Assembly: GCF_003261175.1 (NCBI RefSeq)
Contig: NZ_QLNP01000102.1
Coordinates: 26,503-90,502 of the forward strand
From: Arthrobacter globiformis
GTDB taxonomy: Bacteria > Actinomycetota > Actinomycetes > Actinomycetales > Micrococcaceae
Length of the DNA: 64,000 nt
Reading direction: 5' to 3'
The notes under the pieces are model-generated. The model had not been told where the DNA came from, ran no database searches, and worked only from the letters and a program-made list of their open reading frames with translations. Each line of letters begins with the position of its first letter. The first letter of the stretch is position 1. The position numbers were made by a program, and so were the translations under genes. Below are positions 49,254 to 56,975 of the stretch, piece by piece.

Positions 49254-49844
49254 ATGGACACGCATCACGTTCCTGCGGGCCAAAATCACGACGGCGGCCA
49301 GAATCACGACGGCGGCCAGAATCACGACGGCGGCCGGAGCCCCCGGCGGCTGGCCGCGGTCCTGCTCGTGGCCGGGGTTGTAATGTCCTTCGCCGCCGGC
49401 GCCCTGCACCCAGAAGGGGCGAATGCCAACGACCACGCTGCAGCGTTCGCCGAGTACGCCCGCAGCAATCTGTGGATCGGCGTGCACCTGGGGCAGTTTG
49501 CGGGAATGGCAGCCCTGGTTGCCGGACTGCTGGTGCTGGGGTCCGTGGCTGGCGGCGCGCCCGGGCGCTCATACTGGACGGCGCGGCTCGGCAGCTGGGC
49601 CGCGGCCGCCGCGCTTGCCCTCTATGGTGCACTTCAGGCAGTGGACGGTGTGGCTTTGAAGCATTCCGTAGATGCCTGGGCTGCCGCCGAAGGGGCAGAG
49701 AAGGCCGTTCGCTTTGCGGCCGCGGAAGACATGCGCTGGCTCGAGTGGGGGATGCGCAGCAACACCGTGCCCACGCTGGCGGGCATTGCGCTCATCCTCG
49801 TCTGGACGCTCGGGCTCCTGGCAAGCTCGCTGCGGCGATCCTGA
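49254..49844 (+). CDS. Membrane protein with three QNHDGG repeats
   Basis: A 196-residue protein. The cytoplasmic N-terminus holds three perfect-type repeats QNHDGG encoded by 18-base repeats (49281-49334). Four hydrophobic segments follow (for example LAAVLLVAGVVMSFAAGAL and AGMAALVAGLLVLGSVAGG). No domain recognised, although the layout resembles DUF4386-like membrane proteins. It follows the LLM oxidoreductase by 40 bases. Confidence 0.8.
   Translation: MDTHHVPAGQNHDGGQNHDGGQNHDGGRSPRRLAAVLLVAGVVMSFAAGALHPEGANANDHAAAFAEYARSNLWIGVHLGQFAGMAALVAGLLVLGSVAGGAPGRSYWTARLGSWAAAAALALYGALQAVDGVALKHSVDAWAAAEGAEKAVRFAAAEDMRWLEWGMRSNTVPTLAGIALILVWTLGLLASSLRRS
49281..49334 (+). repeat. 18-bp coding tandem repeat (three copies)
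   Basis: CAGAATCACGACGGCGGC repeated three times in frame (the first copy has CAAAAT), encoding QNHDGG each time. Such units expand or contract by slippage. Confidence 0.9.
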
Positions 49845-49911
49845 GCACTAGGGGCCGGCACCGGTGCCTAGACTGGGACGGGACCGGCATTTCCCAGTGA
49901 GAGGCAGTGGC

Positions 49912-50157
49912 ATGACCGACAGCAAGCGCAATGCGGAAGAGCCAAGCGACCGTCGGGGCCCCGGCGACCCCGACGCCGTCGAACAGGAGCAGCCCCATCC
50001 CGAGGCAGGCACGGCACGCAACATCCGCGAGGAACAGATGACACAGCCGGGCGGAACAGTGCCCGCCAGCTACGTGGGCAGCGGAGCGCCGGAGGGCGAA
50101 CACAAGCCGGAAGAGGCCGCGGACGACTCCGGGCTGTGGGACGCCGAGGACAGGTAA
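49912..50157 (+). CDS. Small acidic, probably disordered protein
   Basis: An 81-residue frame (MTDSKRNAEEPSDRRGPGDP..., ending GLWDAEDR), with GAGAGG 7-8 bases before the ATG. It is rich in Glu, Asp, Pro and Gly and lacks a hydrophobic core. Short acidic proteins of this kind are common in Arthrobacter relatives. It converges on the kinase gene with no gap. No function known. Confidence 0.7.
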   Translation: MTDSKRNAEEPSDRRGPGDPDAVEQEQPHPEAGTARNIREEQMTQPGGTVPASYVGSGAPEGEHKPEEAADDSGLWDAEDR

Positions 50158-50823
50158 TTAGAACCAGGGAATGATCCTGTCGGCACGGGAACGTGTGGCT
50201 TCGATCAGGCGCGCATTGGCCGCGTCCGGCCCGTTTGCCCAGGCCTCGGCCGCAGCGCGGTCCATGCCAAAGAGCATGTGCCGTTCAACCAGCCGGGCAA
50301 GGCGCAGTTCATGCGGGGTGTCGATGAACCACACCTCGTCCAGCTGCGCCCGCACCTGCTGCCAGCGCGGATCGTCGCTGAGCAGGTAGTTGCCCTCGGT
50401 GATGATGACGGGCAGGGCAGCCGGAACGGCCAGCGATGCGGCCACGGGCTCATCGATAGTCCGCCGGAAGTCCGGCGCATAAACGACGTCCTCGTCCCGG
50501 CGCGCAAGCCGCTGCAGGAGCGAAAGGTAACCCCCGACGTCGAACGTGTCCGGTGCGCCCTTGCGCTGCCGCAGCGGCGTGCCGTCAATGATGGCGTTGC
50601 CCAGGTGAAAACCGTCCATGGGGACCACCAGGGCGGATTCGGGGCCGAGGGCGTCGGCCAGGCAGGCCGAGAAGGTGGATTTGCCGGACCCCGGAGAACC
50701 AGCCACGCCGAGGAGAATCCGCCTTCCGGTGCTCAGCCGGCTGCGCAGCGCGGCGACGGCCTGCTGGATTTCGACGGATTCGAAAGCCCGGACTGCGCGG
50801 GGTTCAACGTTCGGCAGGGTCAT
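50158..50823 (-). CDS. Nucleoside/sugar kinase-like P-loop protein (uridine kinase/fructose kinase type)
   Basis: A 221-residue kinase. Start MTLPNVEPRAV (ATG 50823) has AGGA 8 bases before it; an in-frame ATG three codons upstream is possible. The P-loop is GSPGSGKST, followed by VVPMDGFHLGN (the DGFH motif of the PanK/uridine-kinase group), then 'RKGAPDTFDV' and 'ITEGNYLL'. It phosphorylates a small hydroxyl substrate with ATP. The substrate is unknown. Confidence 0.88.
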   Translation of the reverse strand: MTLPNVEPRAVRAFESVEIQQAVAALRSRLSTGRRILLGVAGSPGSGKSTFSACLADALGPESALVVPMDGFHLGNAIIDGTPLRQRKGAPDTFDVGGYLSLLQRLARRDEDVVYAPDFRRTIDEPVAASLAVPAALPVIITEGNYLLSDDPRWQQVRAQLDEVWFIDTPHELRLARLVERHMLFGMDRAAAEAWANGPDAANARLIEATRSRADRIIPWF

Positions 50824-50876
50824 GTACAGCATCCTAAGCGAGGCCCGGGATGCCGGCGCGCGGCGGTGCGCGCGGT

Positions 50877-51350
50877 TCAGTCGAGCGGAATGGTGATGGT
50901 GATGGCCGTACCGGTGCCCGGAGCCGAGATGATGTCCACGGTCCCGCCCGCTTCCTCAACCGCCTGGGAGATGGTCCTGAGTCCGTGGCCGCTGCCGTGT
51001 CCCGCTGCCGGTGGAACCGATTCGAAGCCTGTGCCGTTGTCGGCGACCATGAGGCGGATGCCGTGGAAAACGGCGGCAAGCCGGACAGTGACATCGGTGG
51101 CGTGCGCGTGCTTGAACGTGTTGCTCAGCGCCTCCTGGGCGGACTGGTACAGCAGGGACGCGGAACCAGACGAGATCTCAACGCCGTGGTGGGGAGTCTC
51201 CCAGCGGACGCACGTGCCCTGGCGGCGCAGGGGGACTGTGAGCCTGTCGATGCAGCCGGCGAGCCCCAGCCGGTAAAAGTCCAGCGGCTGACGGTCGGTG
51301 ATGACACCGCCGACTTCGACGACTTCCTCGAGAGTTGCTGTCTGGTTCAT
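50877..51350 (-). CDS. Orphan histidine-kinase-like ATPase domain protein
   Basis: A 157-residue protein holding the HATPase_c domain of a NarL-type (HPK7) kinase: N-box QEALSNTFKHAHAT, G1 DNGTGFE and G2 GHGLRTI. The upstream sequence is only a remnant of the dimerisation region and has no obvious phosphorylated His motif, sensor or membrane part. It may be a truncated kinase, a stand-alone anti-regulator or an ATP-binding partner. No response regulator is adjacent. Confidence 0.85.
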   Translation of the reverse strand: MNQTATLEEVVEVGGVITDRQPLDFYRLGLAGCIDRLTVPLRRQGTCVRWETPHHGVEISSGSASLLYQSAQEALSNTFKHAHATDVTVRLAAVFHGIRLMVADNGTGFESVPPAAGHGSGHGLRTISQAVEEAGGTVDIISAPGTGTAITITIPLD

Positions 51351-51502
51351 GGCGCCCCCGCTTCCTAGCGGTCCTTGTTGCATGCTTTCCCTGGAAAGAT
51401 TTCTCTTCCAGGGGCTGATGCTTAAGGGTGGCGCGGGCCAATCAGGGTTCCCGCAGGTTTATCCGGGGATCCAATCAAGTTTCCGCGAGGTCTTGCGCGC
51501 AG

Positions 51503-51739
51503 CTACGGGGCCAGCATCCAGGGCTGCATCGCCTGCTGCGGGTACGTGACGGCATCGGCTGCGTCGAGAACCTCCAGCGCAGTCATGTGCGCAGCCGCTG
51601 CTACTTCGCGGATCGGCTTGCCGTGGGTTACGGCCGCAGCGACGGCAGTTTGCAGGGTTGCAGCCGCGGGGTCATGCTCTACTAGTGCGGACTCCAGCGT
51701 CGCCACGGCCTCTTCCACCGCGCGCATATCTTCGTCCAT
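51503..51739 (-). CDS. Small hypothetical protein (78 residues)
   Basis: MDEDMRAVEEAVATLESALVE at the start, with AGGAGGG before the ATG. The predicted helices are Ala-rich (LQTAVAAAVTHGKPIREVAAAA). No domain recognised. It lies upstream of the ATPase-domain gene on the same strand, with a 152-base gap. Confidence 0.72.
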   Translation of the reverse strand: MDEDMRAVEEAVATLESALVEHDPAAATLQTAVAAAVTHGKPIREVAAAAHMTALEVLDAADAVTYPQQAMQPWMLAP

Positions 51740-51847
51740 CGGTACCCTCCTGTTTCTGCCCCATTGCAGTGACGCCTACGGCCCGGGATCCGGCGCCGTT
51801 GCCGGGACGCCGTTGCCAAGACGAAGAGTCATGTTCCTAAAACAATA

Positions 51848-51884
51848 AGACAGACAGGTCTGTCTCTACCAGTACCAAGGTACA
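51848..51884. promoter_or_regulatory. Two palindromes in the tetR promoter
   Basis: AGACAGAC-AG-GTCTGTCT (51848-51865) has perfect 8-base arms, a typical TetR operator. GTACC-AA-GGTAC (51873-51884) is a second palindrome running into the TACACT box. Both lie within 50 bases of the tetR start. Confidence 0.8.
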
Positions 51885-51887
51885 CTG
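51882..51887 (+). promoter_or_regulatory. -10 box of a probably leaderless tetR transcript
   Basis: TACACT lies 8 bases before the ATG at 51896, and there is no ribosome site between. Transcription from it would start at or next to the ATG. Confidence 0.6.
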
Positions 51888-51895
51888 ATTCTCTG

Positions 51896-52510
51896 ATGAG
51901 TGCTCCTGATGCAACCGGGGATACCTTGCTGCCTCAAGAGGTGCGTACCGGCCATAGCGAACCAGTGGACCGGATCCTTGCCACCGCCTACGAACTTTTT
52001 TCCCACCGCGGTGTCCGCGACGTCGGAATCAATGAGCTGATCGAACGGTCCGGGGTGGCCAAGTCCACGTTCTACCGTCACTTCCCCTCCAAGGATGCGC
52101 TGGTCCTGGCATTCCTGGCACTCCGTGACCAGGTCTGGACGGTGGACCTGATTGTCTCCGAGGCAAGGCGCAGGGGGACCACCCCCGAAGGGCGCCTGCT
52201 TGCCATTTTTGACGTCTTCGGGGACTGGTTCCAGCGCGACGATTTCGAGGCGTGCACCTTCATCAATGTCCTCCTGGAGATGGGCCCGGAGCATCCGCTG
52301 GGCGAGGCCAGCATCGGTTACCTCGCCAGAATCCGCGGCCACATCCAGGCGCTCGCTGAGGAAGCGGGACTCGAACGCCCTGACGAATTCGCCCGCTCCT
52401 GGCACATCCTGATGAAGGGCTCCATCATCTCCGCGACGGAAGGTGACTTCCTCGCTTCAAAGCGCGCGCAGCAGATGGCCGGCTGGCTGATCGGGCACCA
52501 CCGGAGCTGA
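51896..52510 (+). CDS. TetR/AcrR-family regulator
   Basis: A 204-residue repressor. The N-terminal helix-turn-helix is AYELFSHRGVRDVGINELIERSGVAKSTFYRHFPSKDALVLAF (shown as a run of shorter motifs: GINELIER, SGVAKSTFYRHFPSK). The C-terminal ligand domain resembles the TetR_C_16/33 type. It probably represses its own promoter through the flanking palindromes. Its target genes beyond itself are not evident, since the next gene is on the opposite strand. Confidence 0.92.
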   Translation: MSAPDATGDTLLPQEVRTGHSEPVDRILATAYELFSHRGVRDVGINELIERSGVAKSTFYRHFPSKDALVLAFLALRDQVWTVDLIVSEARRRGTTPEGRLLAIFDVFGDWFQRDDFEACTFINVLLEMGPEHPLGEASIGYLARIRGHIQALAEEAGLERPDEFARSWHILMKGSIISATEGDFLASKRAQQMAGWLIGHHRS

Positions 52511-52585
52511 CGCGCCGTTGGCCGGCCGCCGTCGGTCCTCTTCAGCGCCCCGCCCTCCTCGGCGGCCGGTCCAAACCAGTCGCGA

Positions 52586-53071
52586 TCAGTCGCGCCACAA
52601 CAGGTTCCGCAGTGGGGCCGGCAGCCACCTCGACTTCGATCCTTCACCAAGGTCCCCGCTGCCTTGCGCCGGCCGGTCCGCCGGCCCAGCTGTGAAGTAG
52701 TCACCCCCAGCCGGGAGGATGCCGCCCGACGGGAGGCTGTCGGCGCCCGCGGCCAGGCTGTCGCCGCCCGCAACCGGCGGAAGGCAGGCGTTCTCGCTCA
52801 GGTGGCACAGCAGCGCCTGTTCGGGGGACCCCGGATGCAAGGCCAAGTGCTGCAGCAGTCGGTGCCTGGCTTCCGATTCCATATCCGTGGTGGCGAGGAT
52901 GTCCAGGATGAGTTCGATGACCTGGGCGCGCATCACGGTCTTGTCGATCGACCGCAGCGATTCGCTGCAGAAGTCATCCAACTCATCCGCTGCATCCTCG
53001 GAGCTCCTCCGACGTACGGAGGGGACGTTTAGCCGATTGGGCTCGCCAGGGGTGGCAGTGTCAGCGTCCAT
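52586..53071 (-). CDS. Hypothetical protein
   Basis: A 161-residue protein starting MDADTATPGEPNRLNVPSVR, with GGAGGTCC before the ATG. A helical acidic part (DDFCSESLRSIDKTVMRAQVIELILDILA in pieces) is followed by a Gly/Ala-rich linker and a Trp/Arg C-terminus. Its start overlaps the end of the small secreted-protein gene upstream by 11 bases, suggesting coupling. No domain recognised. Confidence 0.72.
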   Translation of the reverse strand: MDADTATPGEPNRLNVPSVRRRSSEDAADELDDFCSESLRSIDKTVMRAQVIELILDILATTDMESEARHRLLQHLALHPGSPEQALLCHLSENACLPPVAGGDSLAAGADSLPSGGILPAGGDYFTAGPADRPAQGSGDLGEGSKSRWLPAPLRNLLWRD

Positions 53072-53249
53072 CAGGACCTCCGTGAATGGTCGCGTTTCCC
53101 TCTAAGAATTCTGCATCGGCTGATGTGGAGACCTCCGCGACCACTATGCCGGGCCCCTGAAGGGGCGCGGGCTCCGCAACGGCCTGGTTCCAGACATTGA
53201 GGGCTGCGAAAGTAACCACCGGAATGCACAGCAGTAACAGCGTCTTCAC
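53061..53249 (-). CDS. Small membrane-anchored or secreted peptide
   Basis: A 62-residue frame from a GTG with AAAGGAGG before it. One hydrophobic N-terminal segment (TLLLLCIPVVTFAALNV) precedes a short polar tail. It is the first gene of the two-gene unit with the 161-residue protein. No family recognised. Confidence 0.7.
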   Translation of the reverse strand: MKTLLLLCIPVVTFAALNVWNQAVAEPAPLQGPGIVVAEVSTSADAEFLEGNATIHGGPDGR

Positions 53250-53629
53250 TGGTGCGCCTCCTTTGGCTGCCTGATCCCTTGCATGACGCCAATGTGCAGC
53301 ATGCCTCCTGTGAAAAGCTCGGTGCCCGCACCCCTCGATAGGAGGTCCCGCGCGGATTTTTGGGGGGTTCGCGCGGCAAAAACGTGCGCATTAACGCAGG
53401 GGCCGGAGCTGCCGCCGGAAACTTCCCGGGTTTTCACAAGGAAACTCTCAGGATCGGTGCCGGACCCGGTGTCCTGATGGCGGGGCCGGAGGCTGCATGG
53501 GCGGTCGTGGCACCGGCCCCTGCTGCGCCTTAACAAGCGCTCCGCAAGGGCGTAGTTTTGTGGTGTTGGGACCCGTTCCGGTCCTCCGCATCCTGCATTG
53601 GGGCCGGAAGCTGACAGGAGGTAACAGCG
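53250..53629. other. Divergent promoter region, small-peptide gene/hsp20
   Basis: 380 bases without a convincing gene. It must hold the divergent promoters. I saw neither a HAIR-type (HspR) nor a CIRCE-type inverted repeat. ACAGGAGGTAACAGCG is the strong ribosome site of hsp20. Confidence 0.5.
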
Positions 53630-54133
53630 ATGAACAACATATTCAGGCGGGCCGGCGTGGATATCCCGGAACCCTTCCGCCGTTTTCTGGAGGGAGATCT
53701 GGACGAGTGGCTCCGGGTGGAGGAATACCGGGAGGCCGGGTCCCTGGTGGTAAAGGCCGAAGCGCCGGGCATCGATCCTGACAATGATGTCGACATCACC
53801 CTCGCTGGCAGCCAGCTGCAGATCACAGTCCGCCGTGAAGAAAAATCGGACCACAAGGACAAGGAAGGGTACCGCTCGGAATTCCGCTTCGGCACGTTTT
53901 CGCGAACAGTAAGCCTTCCCGCCCCGGTGAACCAGCAGGACATCCGCGCCTCGTACACCGACGGCGTTCTGGAAGTTCGCGTTCCGCTGCCCGAGGAGCC
54001 CGCTGCCGGAGGCCGGAAGGTCCGCGTCTCCCGCGGTGCCGGAAGTGGCGACTTCGGAACTGGCGGTGCCGGAACCGGCGACTCTTCACGGGACATGGGG
54101 CAAGAGCCCGAGGGCCGTTTCGGCGGCCCCTAG
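53630..54133 (+). CDS. Hsp20/alpha-crystallin small heat-shock protein
   Basis: A 167-residue chaperone. The alpha-crystallin domain occupies residues about 30-128 (VKAEAPGIDPDNDVDITLAGSQLQITVRREE in pieces, then FSRTVSLPAPV and ASYTDGVLEVRVPLP), with the signature G-V-L-x-V-x-V-P. The C-terminal tail is Gly/Ser-rich (GSGDFGTGGAGTGDSS). It holds unfolding proteins without ATP. Confidence 0.95.
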   Translation: MNNIFRRAGVDIPEPFRRFLEGDLDEWLRVEEYREAGSLVVKAEAPGIDPDNDVDITLAGSQLQITVRREEKSDHKDKEGYRSEFRFGTFSRTVSLPAPVNQQDIRASYTDGVLEVRVPLPEEPAAGGRKVRVSRGAGSGDFGTGGAGTGDSSRDMGQEPEGRFGGP

Positions 54134-54142
54134 GCTGGCAGC

Positions 54143-54886
54143 TCAGCCCTGGTAGTGGGTCTTCGCCGGGCCCTGGCCGAGCGAGTCAACGATCGACGTC
54201 GCGACGCTGTGCAGCTTGATGTTGCGGGTGCTCGACGCTGCCTTGAGCAGCTCGAAGGCTTCCTCTTGGCTGCACCTGTTCTGCGCCATGATCACACCGA
54301 CGGCGACGTCGATCACCGTCCGGGTTTCCAGCGTTGCCTTGAGGTTGGCGGCGGCGTCGCTGAAGTGGGCGAAGCGCACGGCCAGCCGGAGGGCCATGGA
54401 GGTCTGGCTGACGAAGTCCTGCGCCAGTTCCAGCACCCGGCCCTCGAATCGGCCAGGACGGTGAGAATAGAGGTTCAGCGCGGCCCGGGTCTCGCCCTCG
54501 AGCACGAACGGGAGGGCGAGGATGGAACGGACGCCCTGCCCCAGCACCGTCTCGGCATAGCTTTTCCAGCGGTCGTGCTTTTCGAGGTCCGTGATGTGGA
54601 TGGTGACCTGCTCGCGCGAGGCCGTCATGCAGGGACCGTCGCCGAAATCGTACTGGATCTCGTCCATGGCCTGCGCCTCGGGGCTGCTGCTTGCCACAGT
54701 TGCTGCCTTGCGGTGCCGCAGCAGGGTCACGCCGCAGAGGACCTCGTCGCCGGGCTCAGACAGGCTGCGTGCAGAGATCCGGGCAAGCTCATGGAGGAAT
54801 TCGCCCACGTCGGAGCTCGTGAGCACAAGCTCGTTGAGGTGCTCCGTGATTGAGGTTTCAGGTTTTGCGGTCGACTCGCTGGCCAC
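54143..54886 (-). CDS. GAF-ANTAR domain antiterminator
   Basis: A 247-residue protein starting at GTG. A GAF domain (about 20-165: CGVTLLRHRKAATVA, YDFGDGPCMTA, SILALPFVLEG) is followed by an ANTAR RNA-binding domain (about 180-235: RTVIDVAVGVIMAQNRCSQEEAFELLKAASS in two runs). ANTAR proteins bind paired hairpins in nascent RNA and stop termination after a signal is sensed by GAF. No kinase partner lies next to it. Targets are unknown; the hairpin family of this window could be tested. Confidence 0.92.
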   Translation of the reverse strand: MASESTAKPETSITEHLNELVLTSSDVGEFLHELARISARSLSEPGDEVLCGVTLLRHRKAATVASSSPEAQAMDEIQYDFGDGPCMTASREQVTIHITDLEKHDRWKSYAETVLGQGVRSILALPFVLEGETRAALNLYSHRPGRFEGRVLELAQDFVSQTSMALRLAVRFAHFSDAAANLKATLETRTVIDVAVGVIMAQNRCSQEEAFELLKAASSTRNIKLHSVATSIVDSLGQGPAKTHYQG

Positions 54887-55174
54887 GATTTTTCGGTACC
54901 GTTTCGCTCAGGTCAAGACGAACCGGCGGGCGCAGCGCGGGGGACCCCGTGGCCGGGGCGGTAGCAGCAAGCAAGGTGCCGGATCGAACAACAATCCAAC
55001 GGCCTTCTGCTAAACCGTACCGAGAAAATATACACCAGTTCTTCACGAGCCATGGCAGCGGTTACAGCCGCGGGCCCTAGGCTGGGGGAAAGGTGCCGGG
55101 CGGCGACAGCCGCTGCGGCCATCGGAGCACGGCCGCCCGGGCCAGGGCTGGCCAGCGAACAGGAGGAAGCCGCA

Positions 55175-56047
55175 ATGAGAATTGCCGTAACGGGAGGCAG
55201 CGGAAAGCTCGGACGGAACGTGGTCCGCAGGCTTGTGGCGGACGGGCATTCGGTCCTGAACCTGGACCGGACGGGCAGCCGGAGTCCACAGTTCGCCGCC
55301 GTGGATCTGCGTAACTACGGGCAGGTAGTTGACGTCATCATGGGCCTGGATGACCGGCACGAGGGCTTGGACGCGATAGTCCATCTGGGCGCCATCCCGG
55401 CTCCGGGCCTGGTGCCGGACGCCGCCACCTTCGAAAACAACATGCTGTCCACCTACAACGTGTTCCAGGCGGCGCGCAGGGCCGGCATCAGGAAAATCGT
55501 ATACGCCTCCAGTGAGACGGTGCTGGGACTGCCGTTCGACGTCGACCCTCCCTACATCCCGGTGGACGAGGAGTATCCGGCCCGGCCGGAAAGCACCTAC
55601 TCGCTGGTCAAGCACCTGGAGGAGCAGATGGCCATCGAAATGACGCGGTGGGACCCGGAGCTGAGCATCGTGGCCCTCCGGTTCTCCAACGTCATGGATC
55701 CGGAGGACTACGAGGAGTTTCCGTCTTTTGACGCGGACGCCGCCCTGCGCAAGTGGAACCTCTGGGGTTACATCGACGCGCGCGACGGTGCGCAGGCGGT
55801 GGCGCGCGCGCTGGAATACCGCACGCCGGGGTTCGAGGCCTTCATCGTCGCGAACGAGGACACCGTCATGAGCCGCTCCAGTGCCAGCCTGGCGGCGGAA
55901 GTGTTCCCTCGGGTGAAGGTGACCAAGGAGCTGGGCGAGCACGAGACCCTGCTGTCCATCGACAAGGCCAAGCGGCTCCTGGGCTACGCGCCCGAGCACA
56001 GCTGGCGGAACTACCACTCCACCCGCACGACGCCCACTGAGGACTGA
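55175..56047 (+). CDS. NAD-dependent epimerase/dehydratase (extended SDR)
   Basis: A 290-residue SDR with AGGAGGAAG before the ATG. The NAD-binding motif is TGGSGKLG, the catalytic Tyr-Lys pair is TYSLVKHLEEQ, and VYASSETVLG holds the Ser. Its full length and the end 'GYAPEHSWRNY' match sugar-nucleotide or uronate dehydrogenase-like proteins. It converges on the GntR gene, with the repeat element between. Substrate unknown. Confidence 0.9.
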   Translation: MRIAVTGGSGKLGRNVVRRLVADGHSVLNLDRTGSRSPQFAAVDLRNYGQVVDVIMGLDDRHEGLDAIVHLGAIPAPGLVPDAATFENNMLSTYNVFQAARRAGIRKIVYASSETVLGLPFDVDPPYIPVDEEYPARPESTYSLVKHLEEQMAIEMTRWDPELSIVALRFSNVMDPEDYEEFPSFDADAALRKWNLWGYIDARDGAQAVARALEYRTPGFEAFIVANEDTVMSRSSASLAAEVFPRVKVTKELGEHETLLSIDKAKRLLGYAPEHSWRNYHSTRTTPTED

Positions 56048-56060
56048 GCATCGAGGGCCG

Positions 56061-56095
56061 AGCGCGGTCCCGGGACTTAGGTGTCCGTTCGCGCT
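56061..56095. repeat. Degenerate copy of the 16562-16627 inverted-repeat element
   Basis: GTGTCCGTTCGCGCT (56081-56095) is identical to the outer right arm at 16613-16627. The left arm is reduced to AGCGCG (56061-56066). On the minus strand it encodes the last residues (RKARTDT) of the GntR protein ending at 56077. Confidence 0.65.
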
Positions 56096-56844
56096 TTCCT
56101 GGAAGACGGTGAAGCGGGGCCCCCTTGGTGCCGGGACCAGATGTCGCCCATTTCCTGGGTGGACTGCTCAACGATCCTGCTCATTGCCGCGTGTGCCGCC
56201 TCGGCTTCACCGCGCTGGATGGCGCTGGCCACGTCCACATGCAGCTGCAGGGCCTCGTGGTGCGGAAGGTGCGGCATCAGGCCGTGCTCGGTGCGGCCGG
56301 AGAGAACTTCCCGGACGAGGTTGTGCAGCTGGGAGAACATGGGATTGCCCGAGGTCCTGAGCACCGCAGCGTGAAATTCTATATCCAGGGTGAGGAACTG
56401 TTCCTGTTTGTCGCCCTGCCCGGCCGCCCACAGCCGGGCTGCGAGGGACACCAGTTCGCTGCCGTCCTCCAGCGAGATGCGTTCCGCGGCGAGCCGTGCC
56501 GCTTGCGGCTCTATCGCGCCACGGAGTTCGTTCAGCGCGCGCAGCTGGTCAAGCCGTCCCGGGGAGGCCAGGCGCCAGCGGATGACCTGGGGATCGTAGA
56601 GATTCCAGCATTCTTCTTCCTGGACAACAGTTCCAAGCCGTCGCCTGGACTCCAGCATGCCCATGGAACAAAGCACTTTCGTTGCTTCCCGGACCACTGA
56701 CCGGGCCACCTTGTGCTCGGCTTCCAGCTCATCGATCCGGAGGACGGTGCGCGGCGCGAGCGTGCCGTCGGCAATCGCCAGGCCCAGCCGTTCCAGAAAC
56801 GACCCGGGCGAGTCTTTCGAGTGCTCCGCCTTTGGAGTTTGCAT
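56077..56844 (-). CDS. GntR-family regulator (FadR/FCD) of the sugar-acid operon
   Basis: A 255-residue regulator. The winged helix (about 18-82) contains LRIDELEAEHKVARSVVREATKVL in pieces (LEAEHKVARSVVREA), and the FCD domain has NELRGAIEPQAARLAAER and LDIEFHAAVLRTSGNPM. It is divergent from the binding-protein gene, as DgoR is relative to galactonate genes, and probably responds to the same sugar acid. The C-terminal tail ends within a repeat element, so the last residues may be secondary. Confidence 0.9.
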   Translation of the reverse strand: MQTPKAEHSKDSPGSFLERLGLAIADGTLAPRTVLRIDELEAEHKVARSVVREATKVLCSMGMLESRRRLGTVVQEEECWNLYDPQVIRWRLASPGRLDQLRALNELRGAIEPQAARLAAERISLEDGSELVSLAARLWAAGQGDKQEQFLTLDIEFHAAVLRTSGNPMFSQLHNLVREVLSGRTEHGLMPHLPHHEALQLHVDVASAIQRGEAEAAHAAMSRIVEQSTQEMGDIWSRHQGGPASPSSRKARTDT

Positions 56845-56863
56845 GAATAAAGCATACGGGAAT

Positions 56864-56877
56864 CAAGCAAAGGCTTG
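56864..56877. promoter_or_regulatory. Putative operator, sugar-acid operon
   Basis: CAAGC-AAAG-GCTTG is a palindrome 20 bases upstream of the GntR start, in an AT-rich stretch between the divergent genes. A GntR binding site is likely. Confidence 0.55.
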
Positions 56878-56975
56878 TTTAAGTCCGCCTTATTTGCCAT
56901 GATCGCAGCCTGAGCAAGTGCAATGATGCGTTTGGTGCGGCCGGAGGATCTCCGGTCCTGAGTCAAGGAGTCGTA

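Noticed and set aside
53250-53629. HAIR or CIRCE element before hsp20
   Set aside because: I found no CTTGAGT-N7-ACTCAAG or TTAGCACTC-N9-GAGTGCTAA type repeat.
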